From Candidatus Alangreenwoodia gallinarii (lineage in GTDB: Bacteria; Bacillota; Clostridia; Peptostreptococcales; Anaerovoracaceae), in assembly GCA_904398315.1 (NCBI GenBank), contig CAJFPD010000093.1, positions 1 through 56,786 on the forward strand: a stretch of DNA of 56,786 nucleotides. Reading direction: 5' to 3'. Position 1 is the first letter of the stretch, and each line of letters opens with the position of its first letter. The notes beneath the pieces were generated by a model. The model saw nothing but the letters and a program-made list of their open reading frames with translations, searched no databases and had not been told where the DNA came from. This document shows positions 35,063 through 44,744 of this stretch, in pieces. The position numbers were made by a program, and so were the translations under genes.

Positions 35063-35080
35063 TTTTACACTCTCCTTCAG

Positions 35081-35129
35081 GTAAGTATTTTACTTTGATG
35101 TAAGTATCGCACTTTGAGGTGCGTACTTG
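35081..35129. promoter_or_regulatory. HxlR operator candidate (19-bp direct repeats of an imperfect palindrome)
   Basis: GTAAGTATTTTACTTTGAT GTAAGTATCGCACTTTGAG followed by GTGCGTACTTG. Confidence 0.6.
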
Positions 35130-35293
35130 TTTTTCATCGCATGCTTGCTATGATTGTAATATCCCGGAAGAGAAAAATCAACCATACGGAAAGCCCGGAG
35201 GCCCGCCATAGCGTGGAAAAAACGCAGGCCCGGTCCTAAAAGGACACAAGAACGGCGATAACAGAGGATAAGAAACAAAGGAGGAATTTTATC

Positions 35294-35680
35294 ATGAGAT
35301 CGGATATCAGTGAATATCAGGCTGTGGAAGAAGCAGCGATGAAATTTGTAAAAAGTGTGGCGGAGGGCAACAGCAAATATGCAAAAGAGCTGTTCATCGA
35401 CGAGGCTGTCCTGTTCGGTTATCTGGACGGCGAGCTGGAACACGGTTCTATCGAACAATTTTATCACAACGTGGACACCGTACCGGGCGGAGAGAATTTC
35501 AAAGCGCGTGTTGACGTACTGATGGTGGAGGAATCTCTGGCCGTCGTCCGTGTCCTTGAGGAGAGTTGGGGCGGCCGGATCGATTTTACCGACGTTCTGC
35601 TCCTTTTAAAGATGAACGGCGAATGGAAATGCGTTGCAAAAGCATATAACCAGAATTCCGATACGATTCAGAAAAAATAA
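35294..35680 (+). CDS. Nuclear transport factor 2-like / putative lumazine-binding family protein
   Basis: 128 aa; EYQAVEEAAMKFVKSVAEGNSKYAKELFIDEAVLFGYLDGELEHGSIEQFYHNVD; RBS AAAGGAGG. Confidence 0.7.
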   Translation: MRSDISEYQAVEEAAMKFVKSVAEGNSKYAKELFIDEAVLFGYLDGELEHGSIEQFYHNVDTVPGGENFKARVDVLMVEESLAVVRVLEESWGGRIDFTDVLLLLKMNGEWKCVAKAYNQNSDTIQKK

Positions 35681-35737
35681 CAGAACAGAAAAAAGAAAAA
35701 ATAGGAGAAAAAAGAAACGAGCAGGGAGGAAAAATAT

Positions 35738-36283
35738 ATGAGTAAAAAAATTGCTGTCATCACAGGAAGCCCGCGCAAAAACGGAAACAGCTTTGCCATG
35801 ACGGACGCCTTTATCAAAGCAGCGGAAGCAAAAGGTCACAGCGTAACGAGATTTGACGCCGCCATGATGAAAATCGGCGGCTGCCATGCCTGTGAAACGT
35901 GCTACAGCACGGGAAAAGCCTGTTCCTTTGACGACGATTTCAATCTTATCGCGCCGGTTCTCCTTGAAGCCGATGTCACCGTCTTCACGATGCCGGTGTA
36001 CTGGTACTCCATTCCTGCGCAGATCAAAGGCGTCATCGACAGGATTTACTCGCTGGTAGTCGGCGGCAAAGATATCGCCGGCAAGGAATGCGCTCTCATC
36101 GCCTGCTGCGAAGAAGAGGATATGACCGTTCTGGACGGAGTCCGGATTCCGATGGAACGCACCGCCGCACTGAACAAATGGAAGATGATCGGCGAAGTGC
36201 TGATCCCGGGCGTGCTGAATGCGGGCGATATCGAAAAAACAGACGGCTGCCGCCAGGCGGCGGAACTTGCAGACAGAATCTGA
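35738..36283 (+). CDS. Flavodoxin family protein / NAD(P)H-dependent FMN reductase-like
   Basis: KIAVITGSPRKNGNSFAMTDAFIKAAEAKGHSV; VYWYSIPAQIKGVIDR. Confidence 0.88.
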   Translation: MSKKIAVITGSPRKNGNSFAMTDAFIKAAEAKGHSVTRFDAAMMKIGGCHACETCYSTGKACSFDDDFNLIAPVLLEADVTVFTMPVYWYSIPAQIKGVIDRIYSLVVGGKDIAGKECALIACCEEEDMTVLDGVRIPMERTAALNKWKMIGEVLIPGVLNAGDIEKTDGCRQAAELADRI

Positions 36284-36368
36284 GCCGCCGGTGAGGAAAA
36301 GGCAGCTGCAGTCAACTGCAGACGGTCTCAGGCAGCCCAAATAAAAAACGAAAGGAACGAAAATAAAA

Positions 36369-36920
36369 ATGAGCAGAAAAATCGTAATCCTCAACGGAAG
36401 TCCCCGCAGAAACGGAAACACATCGTCTCTCGTGAAGTCCTTCACGGAAGGAGCGGAAAGTGCAGGCCACACGGTGACGGAATTTTTTCTTCAGGATATG
36501 AATATCCGCGGCTGCCGCGGATGTTTCGGCGGACACAGCAGTCAGGACAGTCCCTGTGTTCAGAAAGACGATATGGATAAAATCTATCCGGCCGTCAAAG
36601 AGAGCGATGTCGTCGTGCTCGCCTCTCCGCTGTATTACTGGAATATGAGCGGTCAGCTCAGAACGGCTGTTGACCGTCTGTTCGCCATCGAAGAAGGCGA
36701 CGGCAATCTCCTCCGTGGTCACGGCAGATCCTCCGCGCTTCTGATGGCCGCTGAAGGCAGCGGATTCGAAGACGTTCTTCTTTATTACGATCATCTGACG
36801 GAACATCTGAAATGGCAAAACCTCGGTCACGTTCTGGCAGGCGGAAACGGCGATATCGGAGATATCGACGGAAAGCCTGAGATAAAAGAAGCTTATGAGC
36901 TTGGAAAATCGATTCGATGA
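36369..36920 (+). CDS. Flavodoxin family protein / NAD(P)H-dependent FMN reductase-like
   Basis: KIVILNGSPRRNGNTSSLVKSFTEGAESAGHTV; LYYWNMSGQLRTAVDRLF; paralog of the preceding gene. Confidence 0.88.
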   Translation: MSRKIVILNGSPRRNGNTSSLVKSFTEGAESAGHTVTEFFLQDMNIRGCRGCFGGHSSQDSPCVQKDDMDKIYPAVKESDVVVLASPLYYWNMSGQLRTAVDRLFAIEEGDGNLLRGHGRSSALLMAAEGSGFEDVLLYYDHLTEHLKWQNLGHVLAGGNGDIGDIDGKPEIKEAYELGKSIR

Positions 36921-37009
36921 TCCGGATCTGTATCCGGAATCCCGGAACAGATTTCCGGATCGGAAACTGCGCTGCAGAAATCCATGCGGTAAATCCGCCT
37001 GTTAAGCGA

Positions 37010-37050
37010 GGCCCTGCCGTACCGGTTCCGGTACGGCAGGGCCTTTTTCT
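37010..37050 (+). terminator. Strong intrinsic terminator
   Basis: GGCCCTGCCGTACCG-gttc-CGGTACGGCAGGGCC followed by TTTTTCTTTT. Confidence 0.85.
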
Positions 37051-37083
37051 TTTCTGTAAGAATTTTGAAAACTATCCGGAACA

Positions 37084-37704
37084 TCACCTGATCCATGACG
37101 GACTCAGGCCGCTGTGCTGCATCAATGAGGTACTCGCAGCGGCGCTTTCCCTGTTTTTCAGCCATACCTTCAGCCCGCCGATATCTCCTTCAAACAGCCT
37201 GTATGCCCTGAGCTCACGGTCGAGCTGGGAAGGCCGCGTCAGCGCCGGTTCCCGCCCGTCTGTCATAATATCGCATTCCTGCAGAAGCTCGCTGACAAAC
37301 TGAGAACAGAATCGGTGATGATCCCGGTGACAGGTAATTCCGACTCTGCACAGAATCGTTCCGATGATACTGTACTTGTACTGAAAACGGTGGGCATAAA
37401 AGAAATCGAGAATGGCCTTCGCTCTGTCCACTTTCTTCTCATCGGTCTGTATTCTCACCAGCTTGCAGGGAATACTCTCATCCCGTAAATAAAGGCCTCC
37501 GTAGACCGATTCCTTCGTAAATCCTGCGGGCAGCATGAAACACGGCCTCCGCCGGCCAAAGGAGTAAAAATCCGAGAGATTCTCATCGACGCATACTGAC
37601 ACATGCGTATATTCGTCGCTGGTCAGAGCGGAGACCGCTTTCGACATCAGAGTATTCGACTTTGTAAATAACAGATAAATAAAACTTTTTCCCAATACAC
37701 TCAC
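37084..37704 (-). CDS. Hypothetical protein, possible permuted papain-like (NlpC/P60-type) fold
   Basis: 206 aa; conserved-looking DEYTHVSVCVD and FCSQFVSELLQECDI; fold assignment by pattern only. Confidence 0.55.
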   Translation of the reverse strand: MSVLGKSFIYLLFTKSNTLMSKAVSALTSDEYTHVSVCVDENLSDFYSFGRRRPCFMLPAGFTKESVYGGLYLRDESIPCKLVRIQTDEKKVDRAKAILDFFYAHRFQYKYSIIGTILCRVGITCHRDHHRFCSQFVSELLQECDIMTDGREPALTRPSQLDRELRAYRLFEGDIGGLKVWLKNRESAAASTSLMQHSGLSPSWIR

Positions 37705-37898
37705 ATCCCTTCGATGAAAATATTATAAAAAATACTCTTTAGTATCTGTGAGCGTATTTTCGAAAATTTTTCTTACGTTTTTCTTAAATTGTTTCAGCGG
37801 TATCCGTGACGGCCCGTAGCGGCCGGCAGCAGATTTCACCACATCAGACTGCCGCCGGCCGCAACTCATCTGCCGCCGGCCGTAAAGCCGCGTCGTCC

Positions 37899-38843
37899 TC
37901 AGTTTTTTACCTGATGACGGGGCATTTGCGTATCTTCGGTAAGGGGCCGGAATACGTACCCCTGGGAGCGAAAATATTCGATGATCTGAGGCAGCGCATC
38001 CACAGTGGCCCGTTTGCCGTTTCCGTCGTGACACAGCATGACAGCCTGACGGTACTGCGCTCCTTCGGAGGCGTTTTCCACGAGTTCCGGCACCGACAGG
38101 CTGCCCTCCCCGTCGCCGTTGGCGCAGTTCCAGTCACAGTAAAGATATCCCCGCTCCGTCACATCCTCTGTCAGATATGTCATAATGCCGGGACTGTATT
38201 TTGCGGAAACCGTATTGGAGCTGCCGCCCGGGAACCGGATACAGCGGGGAACATAGCCGATCTGATCCCGACAGACCTGAGATATCCTCTCCAGATCGTC
38301 ATAATACGCCCGGACGGAGGAATAAATCTCCGCATAGTCATGGCTGTAAGTGTGCATTCCGATGGTATGCCCCGCCTCGTATGCGTCCCGGATATATCCG
38401 GCACAGCCGGGATTGATTCCGGTAACAAAAAAAGTAGCTCTGACCTGATAATCCTCCAGGATGTCGAGAATGAGAGGCGTCATCTCAGACGGGCCGTCGT
38501 CAAAAGTCAGATACACCGTTTTTTCCGCCGCATCTTCCTTTTCTTCTGATCCGGCGCTTTCTGCGGGCCGGGACGCATTTTGCATTTCCCCGGATGCAAC
38601 ACTCCCGTTATTTCCGGTATTCCGCCCGTTTTCGGTACTCTGCGTGCTCTCTGTGTTCTGTGTGCTGCCGGCGTCCCGGGTATTTTCCGTATTCTGTATG
38701 CTTGATACGGAGTCCGCAGTCTCCGCCTGCCCCGGGAAAATCTTTGCCCATGCGCCGTTCTGTACTGCGGCAAACGTGATAAAAAGGACGATTCCTGCGG
38801 CAACCAGAATCGTCGGGATCAGAATCAGGATTTTCGTTCTCAT
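37899..38843 (-). CDS. Polysaccharide deacetylase family protein (secreted/membrane anchored)
   Basis: N-terminal TM, N/T/S/E-rich linker, VYLTFDDGPSEMTPLILDIL, GMHTYSHDY, RFPGGSSN. Confidence 0.93.
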   Translation of the reverse strand: MRTKILILIPTILVAAGIVLFITFAAVQNGAWAKIFPGQAETADSVSSIQNTENTRDAGSTQNTESTQSTENGRNTGNNGSVASGEMQNASRPAESAGSEEKEDAAEKTVYLTFDDGPSEMTPLILDILEDYQVRATFFVTGINPGCAGYIRDAYEAGHTIGMHTYSHDYAEIYSSVRAYYDDLERISQVCRDQIGYVPRCIRFPGGSSNTVSAKYSPGIMTYLTEDVTERGYLYCDWNCANGDGEGSLSVPELVENASEGAQYRQAVMLCHDGNGKRATVDALPQIIEYFRSQGYVFRPLTEDTQMPRHQVKN

Positions 38844-38943
38844 AAAAAACCTCCCCGTTAAGCATATTCATGCTCTGCGGGGAGATGTAAATATTCTGCC
38901 GTCTCTGCGCTGTCCTTTTCGTTCGGATCCGCAGACGATACCG

Positions 38944-40104
38944 CTATACCACGCGCGTCATCGGAAGATCATTGTTCACGCCCTTTGACATGAGAATCTG
39001 GTGCAGATCGATGATTCCGTTGTGGAAAGTGGCCGCGCAGGCTGCCAGATAAAGATCCCACATACGTGTGAACTCCGTGCCCATCTTCTTTTCGATCTCC
39101 TCTCTGTGATCGTTGAAATTCGCTCTCCAGCAGCGCAGCGTCCTGTTATAGTGGCGCCGCAGGCTCTCCACATCCAGCGTGTAGAAATTGTAATCCGGCA
39201 GGAGATTGATGATCTCCCGGAGACTCGGAATCATACCGCCCGGGAAAATATACTTCTTGATCCAGGCATCGCCTTCGTGCTCTCTGAGGGCGCTGATATA
39301 GTGAAGCAGAAACAGGCCGCCCGGCTTGAGAACCTTTTCCGCATTCTTCAGAAACAGCCCGTAATTTCCTCTTCCCACGTGTTCAATCATGCCGACGCTG
39401 ACGATACGGTCAAACTGCATTCCGGAATTTTCGAGATCGCGGTAATCCATCAGCTTCACCTCGAGACGGTCCGACAGTCCCTTTTCCTCGATCTCCCGGC
39501 TGAACTGACGGTACTGTTCCTCACTCAGAGTGATTCCTGTGCCCTTCACGCCGTATTTTTCCGCGGCCATCTTCAGCAGAAAGCCCCAGCCGCATCCGAT
39601 GTCCAGCAGCGTCATACCCTCTTTCAGATACAGCTTCTCCAGAATGTGCTCCGTTTTGTTGACCTGAGCCTGGCGGAGAGAATCGTCTTCTGACCTGAAA
39701 TAGCCGCAGGAATAGCTCATCGTCTCGTCCAGCCACAGCTTGTAGAAATCATTGCCGATATCGTAATGGGACTGTACCTCTTTTTTCTGATTCTTCTTAT
39801 TTCTGGCGGTGAGAATGATCTTTTTCAGAGCGGATTTATCCGTGGTAAATTTTCCCATCTGTCCCATGAACAGATCCAGCACCTCATAGAGATCTCTGTC
39901 CACATCCAGTTCGCCTCTCATGTAGGCTTCCCCGAGAGCCAGCGAGGTGCTCGTCAGAAGTGCCTTCTTGTCCAGTTCCTTCGTCAGCTTTACGGTAAAT
40001 TCCGGCTCGCCCTCTCCGATCTTGGAAACTTCACCTCCGGACTCGATCTGAAATGTCACCGGAATGATATTTCCCAGATAATTCTGAATAAATGTGTTCA
40101 TCAT
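38944..40104 (-). CDS. cfa: Cyclopropane-fatty-acyl-phospholipid synthase family methyltransferase
   Basis: 386 aa; QSHYDIGNDFYKLWLDETMSYSCGYF, LLDIGCGWGFLLKMAAEKYGVKGTGITLSEEQ. Confidence 0.92.
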   Translation of the reverse strand: MMNTFIQNYLGNIIPVTFQIESGGEVSKIGEGEPEFTVKLTKELDKKALLTSTSLALGEAYMRGELDVDRDLYEVLDLFMGQMGKFTTDKSALKKIILTARNKKNQKKEVQSHYDIGNDFYKLWLDETMSYSCGYFRSEDDSLRQAQVNKTEHILEKLYLKEGMTLLDIGCGWGFLLKMAAEKYGVKGTGITLSEEQYRQFSREIEEKGLSDRLEVKLMDYRDLENSGMQFDRIVSVGMIEHVGRGNYGLFLKNAEKVLKPGGLFLLHYISALREHEGDAWIKKYIFPGGMIPSLREIINLLPDYNFYTLDVESLRRHYNRTLRCWRANFNDHREEIEKKMGTEFTRMWDLYLAACAATFHNGIIDLHQILMSKGVNNDLPMTRVV

Positions 40105-40197
40105 ATATCGTTTTTCCCCTTTCCTGTTTCTCCGGTGCCGGCCGGCGCTTTTCCTCCGCTTCCCGGAGCCGGTTCTTTTCTCCGTCTTTTCTCTCCG

Positions 40198-40725
40198 TTA
40201 AAAGCGCCCGTGGTGTATTTTTTCCGCGGGCAGATCGCTTTCCGTTCTCGGTGCCGGGTGATTTTCCGGCACGCCGAGAGAGAGAATCGCCTCCAGCCGG
40301 AAAGATTCCGGAAATCCCAGAAGATCTCTCAGATACTCCTCTGTCGTTCTGCCGTCCGGAGCATTTCTCAGGCGGCCCTGTATCCAGCAGCTGCCCAGAC
40401 CCAGGCTGTCGGCCGCCAGATGCATATATGCCATGGCGATGGAACAGTCCTCCGTCCAGACGTCTGTCTTTTCCGGATCGGCAATGACGACGACGGCGCT
40501 GTCCGCGCCTGCCAGCATCTTTGCAGCACCGCCCTCACGGCACTCTGACATCTTTTTCAGTATCTCTCTGTCGCGCACCAGGATAAATTCCCAGGGCCGG
40601 CGCGCCCGGCCCGAAGGTGCCAGAAGCCCTGCCTGAAGTACCTTTTCCATCGTTTCCTCCGGAATGCGCTCTTGCGTATACTGCCGCACACTCCGCCTGT
40701 TTTTCATCATTTCCATCAGTTCCAT
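40198..40725 (-). CDS. Nitroreductase family protein
   Basis: 175 aa; MMKNRRSVRQYTQERIPEETMEKVLQAGLLAPSGRARRPWEFILV. Confidence 0.92.
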   Translation of the reverse strand: MELMEMMKNRRSVRQYTQERIPEETMEKVLQAGLLAPSGRARRPWEFILVRDREILKKMSECREGGAAKMLAGADSAVVVIADPEKTDVWTEDCSIAMAYMHLAADSLGLGSCWIQGRLRNAPDGRTTEEYLRDLLGFPESFRLEAILSLGVPENHPAPRTESDLPAEKIHHGRF

Positions 40726-40900
40726 GCTGTCTTCTCCTGTTCCGCCGTCTCCGCGATTCTTTCCGCTTCCCGGGAAAAACGGTATTTCCGGCTTTTCTTT
40801 CCTGATATTGTATCACCTTCGACTCTGTCCGTCTAATCAGATTTCTGACAGAATCCGCCGAATCCGATTCCCGGCAGAATCCGGGCTGAATCGGAATCAT

Positions 40901-40959
40901 AAAAAATCCTGCAGCCCTTCTGACGCCTGTACGGCACCGGGAATCCTGCAGGATTTTTT
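40901..40959. terminator. Bidirectional terminator
   Basis: AAAAAATCCTGCAG ... CTGCAGGATTTTTT. Confidence 0.75.
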
Positions 40960-41080
40960 GCTGTATTTGCTGTATTTTATATCATATCGCTTTTATCGCT
41001 TCTGCTCCGGAAATATTTCACCCGGCCAAGCCGGCACGATACCTGCACGGCTCTGTCATGGCTGTACCTCCTGAGCAGCT

Positions 41081-42823
41081 CTAAACGCCCGCTTCCTCCG
41101 CAGCTACATTCTTCTTTTCATCAAAGCCTTTTTCATCAAAACTGTAGAAATAGCTGAACTTCGTATCATCCAGCGCCACATCCGCCAGATTCATACAGCT
41201 GTTTCCCATACGGTCGATGCTGTTGAGGATACGCGTAAACGGCTTTGTCAGACTTGCCTTGCAGGTTCCGTCTTTGACCCGCTTCAGATGAGCCTTTCTC
41301 ATAGAGCTGTCCAGCTCCAGCACGCGCTCCTTTTCCCTGCGGATCTTCTTTGCCATATTCTCATCGATATTTTCATTCCGGAAAACATCCATCACATCGT
41401 CGAACATGTTTTTGATGATGCCCAGACTCTCTTCCACCTCTGCCATCGCTTCTTTTGAATACTGATATTTTTTCTCTTTCTTGTCCCAGATGTGCCGGGC
41501 GAATTCCGCACAGAGCGTCGCCAGTCGGTCCAGATCGTTGAGAACATACATCAGGCGAACTGTCCGTGAGGCCTGAGCCTCCGTAAGCACGCCGGCCGAA
41601 AACAGCTCCGCCAGATAACCTGAGATCTTCTCATACATATCATGTACCTGGACAGACTTGTCCGAAATCACCGCGAGCTGTCCCTTATCATCGTTCTGCA
41701 CCGCAGAGATTACATCTTTCAGCATTTCCTCCGTCACTCTGCTGCAGCGGATCACCTCTCCCGCCAGCAGCTGAAGGGCCGCAGCCGGCTGGCTGATGAT
41801 CTTGCCGTCGATATGAAGAGAGCTTCCCGCGGGAAGAGGCGCTCCTTTTTTATCCGGTATAACTCTCATGACGATTTTCACCAGCACGGAAATGAGAGGC
41901 AGCCAGATCAGCGTCATGATGATATTAAATGTCGTATGCGCATTTGCGATCTGCCGCGATATCACTTCCACCTCCGGGCCGGACGGTGATATCCACTGTA
42001 TGAAATGGGCGTACGGTTTAACAAACCAGATAAACAGAAAACACCCGGAAATATTGAACAGACAGTGAGCCGCAGCCGTTCTCTTGGCATCTCTCGACTG
42101 GGTGAGGCTGGCCAAGACGGCCGTAATCGTCGTTCCCACATTGTCGCCCAGCAGAATCGGGATCGCACCTGTCAGCCCCAGAATACTCGTCACGCCATCC
42201 GGTCCGGCCTGAGAAGCGAAATTCTGCAGTACCGCAATAGTCGCACTGCTGCTCTGTACCACCAGTGTCATGATCGTTCCCACAGCAACGCCGAGAACAG
42301 GAATATCGGCGACTCTTTCTATCATGTGAACGAAAACAGGGCTTTCCGCCAGCGGAGACATCACATTTCCCATCGTGTCAATTCCAAGGAATAACAGACC
42401 GAAGGCGAATACCGTCTGCCATATATTCTTCTTCTGTTCCGACTTGTAGAGAAGAGAAAAGATGAAACCGATAAAGATGATGATATAGATATAATCGCTG
42501 ATCTGAAAAGCTATGATCTGTGCCGTGATCGTCGTTCCGATATTGGCGCCCATGATAATGGAAATTCCCTGCCGAAGCGTCATCATCCCGGCGCTGACAA
42601 AACCTATGGCCATGACAGTGGTCGCGCTGCTGCTCTGCAGAACAGCTGTCGTCAGCGCGCCTGCCAGAACGCCCATGACCGGATTTCTCGTCAGAAGCGA
42701 CAGAATGCTTTTCATCTTTTCTCCCGCCGCTTTCTGCAGGCATTCACTCATCATGTTCATTCCGAAGAGGAATAATGCCAGTCCTCCCAGCAGACCGAAT
42801 ATGATCTGCAAATTCTCATTCAT
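41081..42823 (-). CDS. Na/Pi cotransporter family protein with C-terminal PhoU-like domain
   Basis: 580 aa; duplicated TTAVLQSSSATTVMAIGFVSAG / TLVVQSSSATIAVLQN motifs, helical C-terminus. Confidence 0.94.
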   Translation of the reverse strand: MNENLQIIFGLLGGLALFLFGMNMMSECLQKAAGEKMKSILSLLTRNPVMGVLAGALTTAVLQSSSATTVMAIGFVSAGMMTLRQGISIIMGANIGTTITAQIIAFQISDYIYIIIFIGFIFSLLYKSEQKKNIWQTVFAFGLLFLGIDTMGNVMSPLAESPVFVHMIERVADIPVLGVAVGTIMTLVVQSSSATIAVLQNFASQAGPDGVTSILGLTGAIPILLGDNVGTTITAVLASLTQSRDAKRTAAAHCLFNISGCFLFIWFVKPYAHFIQWISPSGPEVEVISRQIANAHTTFNIIMTLIWLPLISVLVKIVMRVIPDKKGAPLPAGSSLHIDGKIISQPAAALQLLAGEVIRCSRVTEEMLKDVISAVQNDDKGQLAVISDKSVQVHDMYEKISGYLAELFSAGVLTEAQASRTVRLMYVLNDLDRLATLCAEFARHIWDKKEKKYQYSKEAMAEVEESLGIIKNMFDDVMDVFRNENIDENMAKKIRREKERVLELDSSMRKAHLKRVKDGTCKASLTKPFTRILNSIDRMGNSCMNLADVALDDTKFSYFYSFDEKGFDEKKNVAAEEAGV

Positions 42824-43061
42824 AAAATCCTCCGTTCCGCGCGTTTCCGACGGATTTCACCGCCCTCCGCGTTTTTTCCGGTTTCTGTTTACTTCGATTT
42901 TACCTGTTCTTTATTTTGTTTTTACAATTCCTCATATAGAATATTATAGTGATATAAAATCCTTTTTAACAAAATGTTAAAACAATGTAAAATCCGGCAT
43001 TATTATATCAGATATTGTCGTATCGCGCAGTAGGAAAATCCTCCTGCATCGGACCGGCAAA

Positions 43062-43100
43062 AAACAGAAAAACCGGCGGAATGTATCATTCCGCCGGCAG
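43062..43100 (-). terminator. Terminator downstream of the glutamate synthase-related gene
   Basis: Minus strand CCGGCGGAAT-gatac-ATTCCGCCGG followed by TTTTTCTGTTTTTT. Confidence 0.8.
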
Positions 43101-43175
43101 CCGGGGTCTTCGGTCTGTTCAGGTATTTTCCGATGTTTTCATCTTTTTTGATATTTCATGAGATTTCCGGCCGTC

Positions 43176-44636
43176 TCAGGCATGACGGATATCGGTAAAT
43201 TCCGAAATTTCCCTGTTAATCGTCACCAGATCCTGCAACGAAAGATCGTGCAGATTTTCGTGCCCCGTGATGCGGGCGAACATCCTGAGCTCGTTCAGCG
43301 AAACGTTCAGATAATTGGCGACGCGCTGTGCGGAAGCTTCGATATTCATTCTGCTGCGAAGCTTTGGATCCTGAGTGGCGATGCCAACCGGACAGTTTCC
43401 GCTGCCGCAGATCCGGTACTGCTGACATGCGGCTGCGATCATAGCTGCAGAAGCGACTGCCACCGCATCGGCGCCCATGGCGATCGCTTTGGCGAAATCG
43501 GAGGATACTCTGAGACCGCCTGTAATCACCAGCGAGATGTCGGAATGAACGGAGTCCAGATATTTTCTCGCCCGGGAGAGCGCATAGATCGTCGGAACGG
43601 TCGTCGCCTCTCTCAGGAAAAACGGACTGGAACCCGTGGCGCCGCCTCTGCCGTCGATGGTGATAAAGTCCGGCTCCGCAAAGACGCAGTACTCGAGATC
43701 TCTTTCGATATGTCCCGCAGAGATTTTGATTCCGACGGGCCTTCCGTCAGATTTCGCCCGGAGCATGGATACCATTTCTCTGAGATCCTCTTTTGTATTG
43801 AGCTGTGGCCATTTGCTCGGGCTCTGGATATCTTCTCCCGGTTTCCTGCCGCGCAGCGCGGCAATCTCAGGAGTTACCTTTTCTCCCGGCAGATGACCGC
43901 CCATTCCGGGTTTTGTTCCCTGGCCGATCTTAATCTCTATCGCGTCAGCCTTTCTGAGATTTTCCTCCGTAGCGCTGTATTTGTTCGGCACATACTCAAA
44001 AATGTAGCGGTAGGATGCCTCCATCTCTTCCGGCAGAATGCCGCCCTCGCCGCTGCACATCGCCGTCCGGGCCAGAGCGGAACCTTTTGCCAGAGCGATT
44101 TTGGCTTCCCTGGACAGAGCGCCGAAGGACATATGAGAAATATACACCGGACTTTCCAGAATCATCGGTTTTTTCGCATTTTTTCCGATTACCGTCGTCG
44201 TCCTGACGGGATAATTGTCAGGCAGCGGAGACGGATTCAGCTGTGCCCCCAGGATCAGAATATCGTCCCAGCCCGGCATCTTCATCTGTGTTCCCATGGC
44301 CGCGCTGATCGATTTTCCGGTGACAGCCATCTCGTGAATTTCCGCCATATACCGGCAGGAGTCATCGCGGCGCGCGAAAGCCTTATCATAGCGCAGATCC
44401 GCCGCTGCGCCCTCCGATGCCGTTTCTCCTGCTGCCGCCCGTTTTTCCTCCGCTTTTTCTTCTGCCTGTACGGATGCCGGGAGGCTGACGCCGTCTCCGT
44501 CTGACTCATCCGGTACCCGGACAAATTTATCCGGACTCTGCTTACAGACAGGACATTCCTTCAGCCGGGAAAAAGGCCTGCCCTCCTTTTCCTCGTCATA
44601 GATATATCCGCATACGCTGCACTTGTAAACCGCCAT
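43176..44636 (-). CDS. Rubredoxin domain fused to FMN-binding glutamate synthase-related protein
   Basis: N-terminal YKCSVCGYIYDEEKEG...ECPVCKQSPDKF; GltB-like MSFGALSREAKIALAKG, GQGTKPGMGGHLPGEKV, CQQYRICGSGNCPVGIATQD. Confidence 0.92.
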   Translation of the reverse strand: MAVYKCSVCGYIYDEEKEGRPFSRLKECPVCKQSPDKFVRVPDESDGDGVSLPASVQAEEKAEEKRAAAGETASEGAAADLRYDKAFARRDDSCRYMAEIHEMAVTGKSISAAMGTQMKMPGWDDILILGAQLNPSPLPDNYPVRTTTVIGKNAKKPMILESPVYISHMSFGALSREAKIALAKGSALARTAMCSGEGGILPEEMEASYRYIFEYVPNKYSATEENLRKADAIEIKIGQGTKPGMGGHLPGEKVTPEIAALRGRKPGEDIQSPSKWPQLNTKEDLREMVSMLRAKSDGRPVGIKISAGHIERDLEYCVFAEPDFITIDGRGGATGSSPFFLREATTVPTIYALSRARKYLDSVHSDISLVITGGLRVSSDFAKAIAMGADAVAVASAAMIAAACQQYRICGSGNCPVGIATQDPKLRSRMNIEASAQRVANYLNVSLNELRMFARITGHENLHDLSLQDLVTINREISEFTDIRHA

Positions 44637-44744
44637 TCTGTCATCCTTTCCTCTGCACAGCCGTTTTTCCGCTTTTCCGGAACCTTCTGTGCCTTCCGCT
44701 GCAGTATTTTCTGTTTCTCCGCAGGCGGCCGTACGCTTCCGCCC

